Made by a program: the position numbers and the translations under genes
Part shown: in pieces, positions 45,659 to 57,400 of the stretch
Position numbering within the stretch: position 1 is the first letter of the stretch
How the letters are laid out: each line of letters begins with the position of its first letter
The notes under the pieces: generated by a model
What the model was told of the DNA's origin: nothing
Database searches by the model: none
Seen by the model: the letters and a program-made list of their open reading frames with translations, nothing else
Source of the DNA: Mortierella alpina
Taxonomy: Eukaryota > Mortierellomycota > Mortierellomycetes > Mortierellales > Mortierellaceae
Assembly: GCA_029449245.1 (NCBI GenBank)
Contig: JANATF010000001.1
Coordinates: 124,001-188,000, forward strand
Direction: 5' to 3'
Length of the DNA: 64,000 nucleotides

Positions 45659-47123
45659 AAAGAATGTAGAATAACGGAATATATTATAAAAAACTGAACT
45701 GTTTATACCACAAAATAACACGCATCAGTGTGTGCGTGCCGCAAGTCATGTAGGAGAGTTTTGAGCAATCTCCTGACTTTTTGCTCGTATACTCTGTCAA
45801 TGTAGAGATGATTTTGGGATGTGTCTGTGCAAAGTTGTACCCGCTGCACCCCCCCCTCTCCCGTCGGTAATTGGCCTTTGTATACCGCGCCGCTTGGATA
45901 TACCTCCTTTGGCCTCACGGCAGCATTTTTATTTTCCGCATGTCGCTTTCTCTTGAAGGTGCTCGACTTTGCTTGCTTGAATGGTGATCACCAGACTTTT
46001 CGATCAACCTGTTTTTTTTTGAGAACATCACAATGTCAAGAGGCAATAATCGTACAATACTGGCGAGTGAGTGCCACCCAAAGAAAGGACTTGCTGGCTA
46101 ACTGGCTATTACCCAACCCCAACTCTTTTATTTTTAAGCAAGAGCCTCCACTTTCAGTGATGCTGTAGGGCTGTTCTAGCACCTCCTCTTGGTTCATAAA
46201 AGATGGCTACTGAAAAGGGCGTACAAAGAACGCGAGAATACATTTGGGAGTGGCCAGTGAAGTCTATTGGCAAGCGCACTTTGTGCGCGGTTGTTTACAG
46301 CATGGTGAAAAATAAGTTTTTCCACTTGGTTGCCAAACTCGATGGGTGTTGCAGGAAAGACAGAGGAACACGAGAAAGGCTGTGCTGTGCCAAGGAGGAG
46401 AAAAAAAAAAAAGAAAAAAAAAAGGCGCATGCATGCCGCCAGTCATACTCTACTGATCGTAGTGGTCAATGCAGTCCTATGACGCCGTGCGATCCCCCAC
46501 TGCCTACAGAAAAGCATTGCGGCCTACAACCTACATGTGTGGGAGGGTTACGGTCGGGGTCCCCACTACCGCACTTGGTGATGATGCGATGATGGGAGAG
46601 AGTCGCGCTTTTTTAAAACTCAGCGAGCGTTGCTCCTTTGAAACAGCGGTTTTACACCTCAGGCACAGAAAAAAACCCCCAAAACACCACTTCTTCCCCC
46701 CCCCCCCTCCCCTCCACCTTGGACCATGCATTTTCCCAACAATGAGGCACGCACAATTGTGCATAACACTAAAACACAATACACTCTCCTCCCGTCCATG
46801 CAACACTTCAGACTGCCCCCCGCACACCACAGCCTTTTGATACGCCTCTTGACTCTCCCGTGAGCCGTCCGCAGTATTCAGGTGGGTTAGAAGGAGCAAC
46901 GTCAGGTAAAAAAAAAAGGACAAAACTGAACAACCCCAAGACTGCCCACACAGTTTGATTCAGGATATAAAAACAAGCTTGAAACCAGTGCCTCATCGTC
47001 CAGCATATCGGAGGAGAGAGAGATGGCGACTCTCATATTACCAGGGAAAGAGTATATGTGTATTTGATATGGTCAAAGAAAGAGGGAGAATTTACAAGAA
47101 TATGTGCAAGTGGGCCGACCTGA
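45659..47123. other. 1.5-kb converging gap without recognised gene
   Basis: Lies between the stop codons of the Gln-rich gene (+) and the four-pass membrane protein (-). Contains poly-A, poly-C and poly-T runs and a good TATA-like string on the + strand (tataaaaa, 46966-46973) with no protein gene following it on that strand. No open frame here has the look of a real exon. Confidence 0.5.
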
Positions 47124-48724
47124 TTAGAACTGGTAGGGCTCGCCTTTGCTGCTACTACTACCCACAGGAGCTGGATGGCTGTAAGGCGGTGAGGGAACCT
47201 TCTCCGAAGCAGGTGCTGAAGATTCAGCGCTGGCGTCCACGGGCGATGGCGGCAGCGGCACCTTGACATCGTCATGAGGCATAGCCGCCACAGCAACGAA
47301 GGGCTCATCATCGTCGTCAAACGGAGACGGGATCTTGTTGTTGGAAGCATGCACAAAGGACTGATTCGTCCCTTGCCCAAGATAAGGCGCTGGGGTGCTA
47401 TACATTTGTGCCTGGGAGGTTTCCACGCCCATGGGCGCTGGCATAGTCTCCTGCTCAGCGTAGTATGGGTTGACGAGGTCCAAGCCTTGAGTGGAGTCGC
47501 GAGGGTTGAACCCTGGAGCTACGGGGTGTTGATGCTGCTGCTGCTGATAAGACTCCGGCAATCCTTGACCATAGGATCCAAAGCCAGCCGCCGCTGTACG
47601 GGAATGTTGGTAGTCGTCGCCTTGGGGAGTCTTGTATTCAATTTCATCCCGGTAAGAGGGCTGTTGAGTATGGCTGTTTTGGAAGCCCTCCTGATCATGG
47701 CTGTTGGTGTTATTGCCCCCAACGTTAGTGTAGTTGAGAGGGATCTGCTGCTCCCGATCGAGCTCTTTCACGGCAGCCTCGCCAAGAACCTTGTAGCGGT
47801 TGGCCTTCTCAGCAAAGAGCTCACGAGCATAGTGGATCACTCGGTTTGTCATGTAAAACTAGGGGGACCAAGACGATAAAGTAAAAGATGAGAGTACGTT
47901 AACCAGAAGGTATAAACAAAGTAATGAACACTTGTAGAGTGACACTGACAAGGTCGGCACTTACGTTGAACAGGATCCAGAGGACACCTCCAACTGCAAT
48001 GGTAACAATGACCATGGTGAATGTCTTTTGGCAATCCCAGTCGGAGGCGAATCCTGGGATGGGAAGTTGGATCAGGTGTTCCTTGGATGCGTTGCAGGCA
48101 GTGTCAAAGTCCGTCTGCCTCTGCTTGCAGTAGATCAAAGACCAGGCAATCAGCCCACACTGAGTCAAGAGCGAGAGGACATAGAATGCCTCAAAAGCCT
48201 TGACCATCCTCCTGTTTGCGGACAATGCAGAGACCATGCCAAACAGGCCCACGACTGCGGCCAAGACACTCACGGCTGCGAAAAAGTACCAAAGCGGCTG
48301 GCCAGATGTGAAGGGCGATAGAGTGATTCCGGCAACCTCAAAGGAGCGCTTGGCTAAAGGGTTACATCAGACGCAGAGAGAGCAAAAGGTACACAGTGAG
48401 CGATCGATTCTTCGTTCTCCGAGTCTCCAGGGTCGGGTATTGTCTCTGGTCGGCCACATGTGCACGTACGTAGATCAGTGTTGGTAAAGTAAAAGTAGCT
48501 CCCTCCTGCGCCAAAGACCTAAAAAAGCGAGCATGAAGGAAGAGGGATACAAGATTAGCATCGAGCATGCTGTAAACCCGGTCTGCCGACTATCGCGCTG
48601 TTTGAATAGGGGGCGGCGAGCAAGGGGACGGGAAGCAAGAGTGACTTACGCCCAGGAGCAGGCCTCCGATGAAGGTGGCTACCCTGAAGGGGATGCACCA
48701 GCAGCACTTGTCTCGTGGAGGCAT
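47124..48724 (-). CDS. Four-pass membrane protein with long Gln/Pro-rich tail
   Basis: Four exons, complement of 48650-48724, 48470-48518, 47965-48353 and 47124-47858; 415 residues, all in phase. The N-terminus MPPRDKCCWCIPFRVATFIGGLLLG has a Cys cluster that could be palmitoylated, then a first span, a loop with FYFTNTDL, a second span (WYFFAAVSVLAAVVGLFGMVSAL), a third (AFYVLSLLTQCGLIAWSLIYC), a loop with three Cys, and a fourth (TFTMVIVTIAVGGVLWILFNFYM). The cytosolic tail of about 240 residues is hydrophilic (Gln, Ser, Pro) and ends in GEPYQF. The layout recalls LAPTM/MARVEL-like tetraspan proteins, but no family is assigned. An in-frame upstream ATG at 48841 would extend the N-terminus by 39 residues; the later start is preferred for its conserved CCxC context. 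Confidence 0.8.
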
Positions 48725-49303
48725 AGGAGTCTGTTGCGCTGTCTGTTGCGCTGTATTGGGAAGAGTGAGAGAGGACGGGAGAGAAAGGGAGCTTGATTGC
48801 GGAATGCGGGCTGTCGTATGCGCTGGTGAGTAGGAGTACACGAGTCAATGTGGTTGCGGTCCCTTGGAATCAGCTGGCAGGATGAATGAAGGGAGAGATC
48901 CAAAAGAGAGAGAGACGCTCGGCAGCAGGGAACAAAAGGATGGTATCGAGCGAGCGAGCGAGAGGGAGGTTGTGCACAGAAGAAGCGCGGGTGGGAGAGA
49001 GCGAGACAGAGAGTGGCGGTGAGAGTGGACGGAAGGAAGAAAGGAAAGGTGATCAAGCAGAGCCTGGCCAGCAGATATTTATATTCTACAACTCTGTTCA
49101 CTGTAGGTCTGATTTCTTCCCGTTTCAAAAGTCATCCGCCATGGGCGAGTTTCCCGCTCTCCTTTTTTCGCTTTTCAGTCCGCGACCGGCGTGTGCCATG
49201 TCATCAGCCCATCGCCCGCTATATATAGTCTTAGACTCTGTACTCCAAAAGCGCCTTCACTGCCCACAGCCACACACCACTGCACCACTGCACCATCCTT
49301 CCT
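48725..49303. promoter_or_regulatory. Promoter of the four-pass protein and 3' side of amidohydrolase
   Basis: 579 bases. Read on the minus strand the half next to 48724 is pyrimidine-rich, as in other leaders here. No other feature recognised. Confidence 0.45.
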
Positions 49304-50841
49304 CTACAGGCTAGACAACAACGTGCCGTCATCCTTGGCTAGGGGGAGGCAGAGGTCCTCTGCAGGGATGCTGTAAAACTCGCTCGCATTCCTCCACAGA
49401 ATCCTCTCCAGCGCCTGCTCGCCCTTCGCAGTGCGCTTCTGGCCTCTCGCGCTGTCGAGTGCAGCATCCGTGTTCGTGACACGCGTCGCCTCGCCATCAC
49501 CGTCCACAAGGCTGACCAAATTGGCCAGCTCGCGACACCAGTCGTAGGGGATATTGGGCCAGTCAGTCCCATACATGATCCGATCGCTGAACTTGAGGAG
49601 CATGGTGCGAATCATAAGAACCATCGCCTTGTCCTCATCCATCGACTGGAAAAACGCTCCTAGTGTCATGGTCGTGTCCAGATACAGATTGGGGTACTTT
49701 TCCAGCAGATCAAAGAATTCTTGGTACTGATTCATGCCTATCCAAACCTCAACGCAAAATTGGAGCAAGTGTCGTGAGCAATCAGTACACAAGAGTAGCC
49801 AAAAAAAAAAAAAAAAAAAAAAATACGGCAAAAAGGAAAACCCTTCAGATCTAGTTCACACCCGAATGAACTCATCACAAAAATCACCATCGAGCGCTTA
49901 CCGAGGTGTGGGACACAAATACGCAAGTCTGGGAATCTTTTGAGCACATCCTCGACAATGCTTGCATCACAAATTTTGCCAGCATCCACCTTGTAAGCGG
50001 AACTGTTGGGCTCTTTGCCTGCATGAATAAGGACCGGCTTCTGAAAGCGAATGCAGGTTTCGTAAACCTCGTCCATGCTCGGATGGTTGGCGGGCACGCA
50101 CTGTACATGCGAGTGCATCTTGATCCCTGAAAGTCCTAGAGTCGTGAAAGCCTCCGCAAGAATATCCTTGGCTCCCGGTTCACCTGGCATGACCGTTGCC
50201 AAGCCTGTAGCGACCCTTCTCCTTTGACCTGAGCCCATGTCGTGGGCTAGAGCGTAGCGCCCGTTCATATCCTGGACAGTCGTGGACAGAAACTTGTTCA
50301 GATCACGAGCAATTCCATTCTTATGCGCGTAACTATCATGGACATGCTGGAAAGGTTAGCATAGAGTGCTCCAAGTTGTATAACCACGTCCACGCGAAGT
50401 CTCAGTTAGGAGGAGAGAGGCATGAAGATACCTACACCAGTAGAACAACATGTCGCACTCCTTGCTCGATCAAAAAGTCCGCACGGGTAGCTAAATACGT
50501 TTCCTTGTAGCGGACAGGCCAGTAAAAGTTGTCAAAGAATGTCCAGACAGCATCCATAAGCTTTTGAGGAAAGACTGAAGAGAGCGGATCAGGACAGACG
50601 AGCGGGTGAGGTATATGCATGGCAGCCAATAGTATCATGCAATCATTGCGCGCACTTACCATGAACGTGGGCATCAATAACGGGACAGGGAGCGGTTTTG
50701 GACACCGCATACTCTGCGCGCAAAGTCCGATCGCTCTGCTCCGCCGCAGGGACCAGAAAGCGAGACGCGAGCCAGCGAGGGGGGAGGTCAGGCGGACTGT
50801 CTTTGAATGCAAAGTACTCAGGAACGGAGCCTTGACACATT
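49304..50841 (-). CDS. Metal-dependent amidohydrolase (Amidohydro_2 type)
   Basis: Four exons, complement of 50661-50841, 50438-50574, 49902-50346 and 49304-49737; 398 residues. A TIM-barrel hydrolase of the ACMSD/isoorotate decarboxylase-like amidohydrolase group; substrate unknown. Metal ligands visible: HxH in IDAHVHVFPQ (His58, His60), a His in the strand GIKMHSH, a His in PVLIHAGKE and the C-terminal Asp in MYGTDWP (about Asp313). Exon 2 ends at a weak GTGTAG donor, the only one giving the continuous reading HVVLL-HVHDSYAHKNGIARDL. The third intron contains an A23 run on the + strand (T23 in the transcript). No signal peptide, so cytosolic. Confidence 0.9.
49801..49823. repeat. Poly-A(23) run in an amidohydrolase intron
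   Basis: Twenty-three consecutive A on the + strand; T23 in the pre-mRNA of the minus-strand gene, 60-85 bases from the acceptor. Confidence 0.95.
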
Positions 50842-51058
50842 GCAGAGGCGATGAAGAGGCAAAATGGATTGGACGGAGGGTGGGAATGCAAACACCAGGG
50901 TCGAGAGATTGCTATTGTGCGTGATGAGAATAAAGTAAATGGAAGGAAAGAGAAGGGTGGAAGGTGGAAAGAGAGAGAAAGACGGAAACTAGAAACAGGA
51001 AAAGGCAGAGAGCAGCCTTCACTTTGTAAAGAATAATTTATCGGAGGGAACCGAAGCT

Positions 51059-52286
51059 CTATTGTGAGGGGTACAGCAGAATCCCCACCAGGATCAGGGT
51101 GCCCAGCATGAAGAACAGGCGCGACATGTAGGCTTGTGCGGGTGTTTGTACTAGAGAAGAGAAAGCAGGCGGAACGCGCGTCAGCTGCTGCTGGTGGATG
51201 GTAGCATCGCTGCCTAATGGCACAGGCATACACACACAAACACACAGAGGACATGCCTGCACCATTGGCACCCAGGTTGCCACTGTACGATCCTCCATAT
51301 TGTATGCCAAACGGCGAAAACATGAAGGGTGGAATCATCGTGCCCGAGAAGGTCACCTGTCCGGTGGCGAGCGCAAATCCGGTTCCAGGATGTCGAAGAG
51401 GTTCTGGTCGCTGTCCAGCTGGCCGTTTCGGAGTGGTCGATCTACACACAAGGATCAAGCTCTGTAAGTAGGGCATTCTCACATCACTACCTTGACCTGC
51501 ATGAATTCCTCCTTGTCATAAGGCTACCTTGGGTCCAGTTGCTCTTTGCCTCTTCCATAGATGGGAATGATCTTATCCTGGGCACATCCGGCCTTACATA
51601 CCGGGCATGTGGGGTTTTGCCGCTGAGCCTCGAGCCACTGATGAAGGCACGACCAGCTATGTAAAGGCGAGTTAGTTGACTGAACCTTTAGATCCTAAAA
51701 ACGACAAGGATGATCCTGCTCAAGGAGCATACCAGTACAAATGACCGCATAAGGTCAACACTGGTCCCGTTGATGTGTCGAAACAAATATTGCAGGAAAA
51801 CTCGCTATTGTTGGCCTCGGCATCCACTGAAGATGCGTCTTTGTCGCCTGTACTGAAGCTTCTGTCAAGTATTGCGTCGCTCATCGATGGCGATGGGCGC
51901 AATGAGGTGTCGGGGGGTATAGCAGAAGTATCTCCAGAGTTTCCTGCTACTGTTGTTGCTGTTGTAGCTGTGGCTGTTGTTGACAAGCCAGGGGTCCCAT
52001 CTGCGAGTACGGAAGTATGTCCCATCGTTACATGCTGGAAGGGCTTGTCCGTGCCATTGGCTGCCCATGTCGAATCATGCAAGCGATTGGCGCTTGAGGA
52101 TCCCCATGCAGATTCACTTCCTGGCGCCGAAAGTAAGCTCCCAGCGGATGAGGGCGTTTGCCGGCTACGGAGATGGGCTGAGCTGCTGGCAGTCTGGCTC
52201 CATCCCTCGAAGGACGCCCGCGGCTGTTCCCTGTGCTCCTCTATCGGCAACTCTGCAAGGAGGGGGTCGTTGATGGGGGTGTCCAT
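51059..52286 (-). CDS. RNF5/RNF185-like membrane RING E3 ubiquitin ligase
   Basis: Four exons, complement of 51733-52286, 51528-51656, 51263-51441 (or 51257-51441) and 51059-51150; 317 or 319 residues. A Ser/Thr-rich N-terminal half precedes a C3HC4 RING at about residues 165-207: [28 protein letters not shown]. Next is the hallmark of this family, [15 protein letters not shown] followed by RPAGQRPEP, a Phe/Gly-rich stretch and a C-terminal membrane anchor ([16 protein letters not shown]). Animal RNF5/RNF185 ubiquitinate misfolded or short-lived ER membrane proteins; the same place and role are expected here. The third intron can use either a GT donor or, six bases downstream, a GC donor (cag|gcatgt), both in frame. 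Confidence 0.94.
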
Positions 52287-54440
52287 GGGATTAATGCAAA
52301 TGCAGCTTTGCGGTGTAGAGATGAGAAGAAAGCCACTGAGGAGAGTCGCGTCCTAATTGTGCCTTTCCGATGAGTCGTCCTCTGCTCTCCAATGTGCAGA
52401 GTCGACAGGTGTTTTGCTGCTGGTGTGGTGGAGGGTCAATGAGGACGGAGGAGTGAGGTGGAGTGGAAACTGCTCTTTTTTTTTTGGCTTTGTGCCAAGC
52501 CCAAAGGAGATAGAGAGTCGAGAGACTGGCAGTCCGAGCCAATTACAGTTCGTATGTGAGCCATATGTAGGGTCCCACGGACACCGCCGAGATGCCCACG
52601 AGAGTGCAGCTCGCGCAGACACAGTCACATGAACGACTTGAGTTCCGCGCAGCCGGGAGAAAGCTGGTTCCTTACATATTACCACGCGCGACTAAAAACC
52701 ATCTATGTGATCTCTCAAAGAAAACTCACCTGGAATATGGCGTCGCTCAAGAGTCGTGATCCACAGGCACTCGCTACCTTCATGGACGCACCCTCTACCA
52801 AATGGGGTGCTTACCAACATTGAGTGCAACACCTCCTTCTCAAGAACATCACCAAACAAAATGCCTCGGCGCCTCCTTCCTCCCGCCTCTCTGTGTCCCC
52901 GGCTTTTCCCCTGTGGTCTGCGCGATCCCTCCTCCCAGGGTATACTACAGATGTTTAAAAATTGGCCCGTCTCCGTGACCATGAGTGAAATGTCGGTCTA
53001 CTGAATGCGGAAGCATAGAAAAAAGGGCGGGAAAATGCACCCGCGTACATAGTGGCAAAAAATTGAACATTCCAACAACCCACGACAGGCTGAAGGGAAA
53101 AAAGGGAGCAGTCTGATTACTTTTTGCGAAAGGTATGTGAGGTACAAAGGCACAAAGGGAGGGGTTTAAGCAGATCTGCTCTCATGCGTGCGGGGGATGA
53201 CAATTGATAGCATGGCTCTTGCGTGTTTTGCCGTTTCAGCAAGGGCGAGCAGGGTCCACTGCGAGCCGGCCCTCTTGTAAAACGATGGAATGTGTGCGTG
53301 CGAATATCAATGCTCAATTGGACGAAAAAAAAGAAGGGTATGCTGGGATGAGCGTAGCTGTAGAGTCAAAATAAGGTACGGTCCGGTGTGCTGCACCACG
53401 GTGTCGTTGGTGTTTCTTGTCATGCCACATGGCGTGTGCACTTTTGCCTGTCAAGTATCGGCTGGTGGGTACCTCCACTGGGACATTGTGCTTCCATAGC
53501 GTTCTCGTCTAGTCTCGCCTCGCCCGCGTCTCGTCCGCTCGTGTCCAGAGAGACGGAGGGCGAGCGCGAGCTGGGCCAGCCAGCAGCGTTGAATCATCAA
53601 ATTATAAAAAAAAGGGACGCTGCTATGTTATGTGTTGCAGTCGCCGCAAGGATACGTTTGCCTTGATACATTCAGCTTAGCTGGGACTGGACTGGAAGGG
53701 ACTTGCATCCGAGACGCAAAGCAGCAAAAAAAAAAAAAAAAAAATACGGTAGCAGGGCATACAACATTAAAAAAAAAGAGAGAGAAAAAAAAGGGAAATA
53801 TCATACATGACGACTGGAGCGTCCTTGAGGACTGGACGAGACACCTTGGCCAGAGAGCCGGAGGAGCAAGAGGCTTCCTGCCTCGCTCCTCCGCCAGCAA
53901 GACCAGCAGGCCGGCGGTTCTATTTCCTCTCGGGTATAAAAACCGTTCACTTTTGCAACAACGCTCTTTTCTCTCTTTCTTCCCTTCTTCCTTCCTCTCT
54001 TCACCACTCCACCTCTCCTCCACTCCCCACTGCCCACTGCCCCCTCCACACCCCACCTCCACCGCCCAAGCACTCCACCAGCCCACCCCCAAGCCCCGCT
54101 TCCCTGTACCGCTGTCCTCCGCTGCCTGTTTGCCCGGACAAAGCCAAGAGCCTAAAGGAAAATCAAATCGAGAGAAAGCAAAAAGCGAACGAGCTTCCGC
54201 CGACTGCCGTACAAGAGAGAGCCCAAGGCGATCGCTACCTGCTCCCGAACCAAGCCCACCACCCGCAAGATCGAACGCTCGTTACCAAGAAGCCTGCCAC
54301 CGCTCCTCGTCTCGAGTCTCACCCACCACGAAAACCCGTACCACTGCTTTGTACAAGACCAGCGCTCGACACCTCGCTGCTCGATCGAAAAAAAACCAGC
54401 TCCCGCTCATAAGCTTGCACCCAACAGTCTATACCCGAAC
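52287..54440. promoter_or_regulatory. 2.2-kb divergent gap, RNF5-like / E2F
   Basis: The longest gene-free stretch. It should contain promoters for both genes and a long CT-rich E2F leader (53970-54100). Poly-A runs occur near 53730 and 53770. A 28-codon frame at 52737-52823 and longer frames at 53632-54525 were looked at and not accepted as genes. Confidence 0.5.
53935..53942 (+). promoter_or_regulatory. TATA box upstream of E2F
   Basis: TATAAAAA in a GC-rich setting (cgggTATAAAAAccg), about 500 bases upstream of the E2F start codon and directly followed by a long CT-rich tract. It would give a 5' UTR of roughly 470 bases. Confidence 0.5.
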
Positions 54441-57400
54441 ATGTCGCCTTCAACCCACGTTATGGCTGCTATGCCCGCCATGCCATTCTCCTTCTCGGAT
54501 CACGCTCGGGTCGAACGAGAGGTAAGAAAGAACCCCCGCAACAAACCGCCAAAATGAGTGGCACTGTGTGCAGCGTGCTGGACCATGAGCCTGCGTCCTT
54601 TTTTTCAGTGGCGTTGTGTGCGTGTGGTGAGAGAAGGACAGAAAGAGAAAGTACAGGAGTGTATGGACCCTCTTCTGCCAGTTTCTTTTTCTCTTCGTTT
54701 TCTTCATTGACTCTTCTCGCCCCGCTACCGTGTGTGTGTGTGTGTGTGCATTGGTGACAGGAATGGACTCTTTTGAACATCTCGACACGAACTCTACTGG
54801 ATTCCGACAGCCACTGAGCAACACTTCGACAGAGTTGTCCATTCAAACGGCCATTCGCCTCTGGCGTTCACTTGGTGCGTCAAGAGCTGGTTTTGGCTGC
54901 TTCCAGATGAGGTTGGGAGATGGACTCGCAGCGACATGCAACAGGAAGAGTGTCGAGTCAGGCAAGGAAAAAAGCCTCTGGCAAAGAACAGGTCGACAGA
55001 TGCGAGTCCATTGGTTGGTGTGCACTGGCATAGCGGCGGGTGGGTCGTGCAATCCGCAAAAGAGGTGGGCAGGCCATTCCTCTCCTTCGCTTTGTTGACT
55101 CCCTGATCCCACATTGGGTTGCCTTCGTGACATCTGTTCTCGTTGCCGCGGAGACCACGGCTGCCTCGTCTTCTGGCGTGCCAGTGGCATGTATCGCACT
55201 CCCCATCCACTTGCACAAGGTCTCGGTGCCCTGGTCATCGCAGGGTGTTCGTTTGGAATACCCTCTTGCCAGGACAACGCAGCTGTGGCCGTCTTCTCTC
55301 TTTGATGCTTACCCTGCGTGGAGTCCTCCCCTCCCCCCTATTGAATCCTAATTGATAAGGATTTTTTTTTTCTATTTATTTATTTTTCCCGCCTTTTGCT
55401 GACTACGGTAGTTTATGGCATGTCATGGAGGGAGAGAGCACATGTAGTGATGATATACATTTTGTTTTCATTCTGTCTCTTTGCAAAGGGGGAGAGGACA
55501 GGTGGGGGGTAAGGGAGAGGGAAGGTGGCGATGGCAATGACGAGCCATTGTGCAGCACCCATAACCTTGTCGATTGTATTCTTACCATGACTCCTCTCCT
55601 ACTCTATGTCAATCTCAGAATCGAACCAACGCTGTGCCCAGCCATGAGGCTGTTCCTCAGTTGGTCAAGCCAGGAAAGCGTGTGCGCAAAACCACTGCCC
55701 CAACCACCAAGCCAAAGAGTGCTGCCGCGCCAAAAGGTAATGGACGACCACACACAGATCACAGCAGGCACGCGGAAGGACAGGATCTACTGGAGTTGCA
55801 GACATCGGGACGTTGGACATCTGAACGCAGGATAGTTGAACCACTTCGCAGGATTTTGAGTCATTACTCTGCTCTTCGACAGGAGCGACTGCGGGTCGTA
55901 ATTTGGAGCCCTGGTCCCTAGACTCTCGACATGTCCCATAATTCTGGGTGTATACAGGGCTCTGAATGCAGGAAACAGGCAGCTTACTGGCGTTCAGTGA
56001 CAAAAAGATCACAAGCATTCGCTATGCAACAGCGCACCAAGAGGACCCCACACACGAACGAGTGAAAAAAAAATTCCCGTCCCGTTCTTATTTTTTTTAA
56101 TGCTCTCGCTCCCCCCTGTCCCTGTCCATCTGATTGTTTGTGTTGTTCGCTATCCTAACCTTGTGATGCGCTCTTATCCTCTTTTACTCCACCGATCCCA
56201 TCCCTCCCTCGCATCGTCCTGGATTAGATTCGAGCCGTTCGGAACGCTCTCTCGGGATGCTGACGAAGCTCTTCATCAACCAGCTCAAGAGCGAGAACGG
56301 CACGCTGGATCTCAACAAAACAGCAGACAAATTGAAGGTGCAGAAGCGCCGCATCTACGATATCACCAATGTCTTGGAGGGCATCGATCTCATTGAGAAG
56401 TTCAAGAAGAACAATGTCCGCTGGAAGTATGTGTCAAGTGCTATTGCATTGTCTACCCCTGTTATACGAACCTCCTTTGCATTTCTTTTGCCCGCATACA
56501 GAGTGCCGATATGTGGGTATGCGCAGGAGTTTGAGCGCGAGGCAGGACCATTGGAATCAGCCCAGAATGCACCCAGGAGAGTGCTTTAACAGGACTGTGC
56601 AGGAGAAATCAGGACAAGGAGGGTTCGTGGTTGTATTGTTTGTTCAACATGACAGCATATGCATCATCAGAAAGGGGCGAAAAAAAAGAGAGGCTTCGAG
56701 TGTCTTTACAAAACAAAGCGATTTTGGCACAGCGGGGTACAGCGGGACAGGAGAATGATCGAATGGAGCACCAGTAGGATTGTGCGCCTCAGGACCAGTT
56801 TGAGCGGTGCTAAGAGAGGGGGGAGCGGCCACCGGACCCACCAGGCATCCACTTGTGAGCAGTGTTTGTCCACGCACTCTTCTGTGTTTCGAGGACAGTG
56901 ATTCGGATCGAGTCCTTTTCCTTTTCATTTTTTATTAAGTATTACTACCTTGTACATGCCCATTTTTTCAGCTCCCGTTGTTTGACTTGCAGAAGCGAGG
57001 GGACGGGCATGCAACTCAACTTTTCGGACCGACTAGCAGCTCCTTTTCGGGCTTTACTGCACTTCAACTCATTTGCTAATCTTGTATTCTCTTTTACTTT
57101 GTTGCGATTAGGGGTGTGTCCAGCCTGAACAGCAAGACTGCGTCCAGCTGCAAAACGGCCACCGCGCCTCTGAATCGCCAGCGGAGAGAGGAGCTGTTGC
57201 AGGAGAGGGCGCGTTTGGAGCAGGAACATGTCCATCTGATGCAAATGAGGGCCCAGGTTGATGGCGCCATTAAGGACACTCTGACAAACGAGACGACTGC
57301 TCGGTATGTGGATGTTGAAAATCGGATGTGGTTCTGTCTCTTTTTTTTTCCCTTTGTTTCTTTCTCCTACGACGTTTCCTCGTGTCTTGGTTTGGAATAA

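Noticed and set aside
52737-52823. Small 28-codon ORF MASLKSRDPQ...
   Set aside because: Isolated, no conserved features recognised, and it lies in the RNF5/E2F intergenic gap; could be by chance.
53632-54525. 297-codon frame upstream of and overlapping E2F exon 1
   Set aside because: It is in a different frame from E2F, is rich in Ser/Pro/Arg from the CT-rich leader, and covers the TATA box.
54770-54890. Possible extra E2F exon beginning [12 protein letters not shown]
   Set aside because: The open frame has phase 1 at its acceptor while exon 1 ends in phase 0; the phase-0 frame meets a stop after 19 codons.
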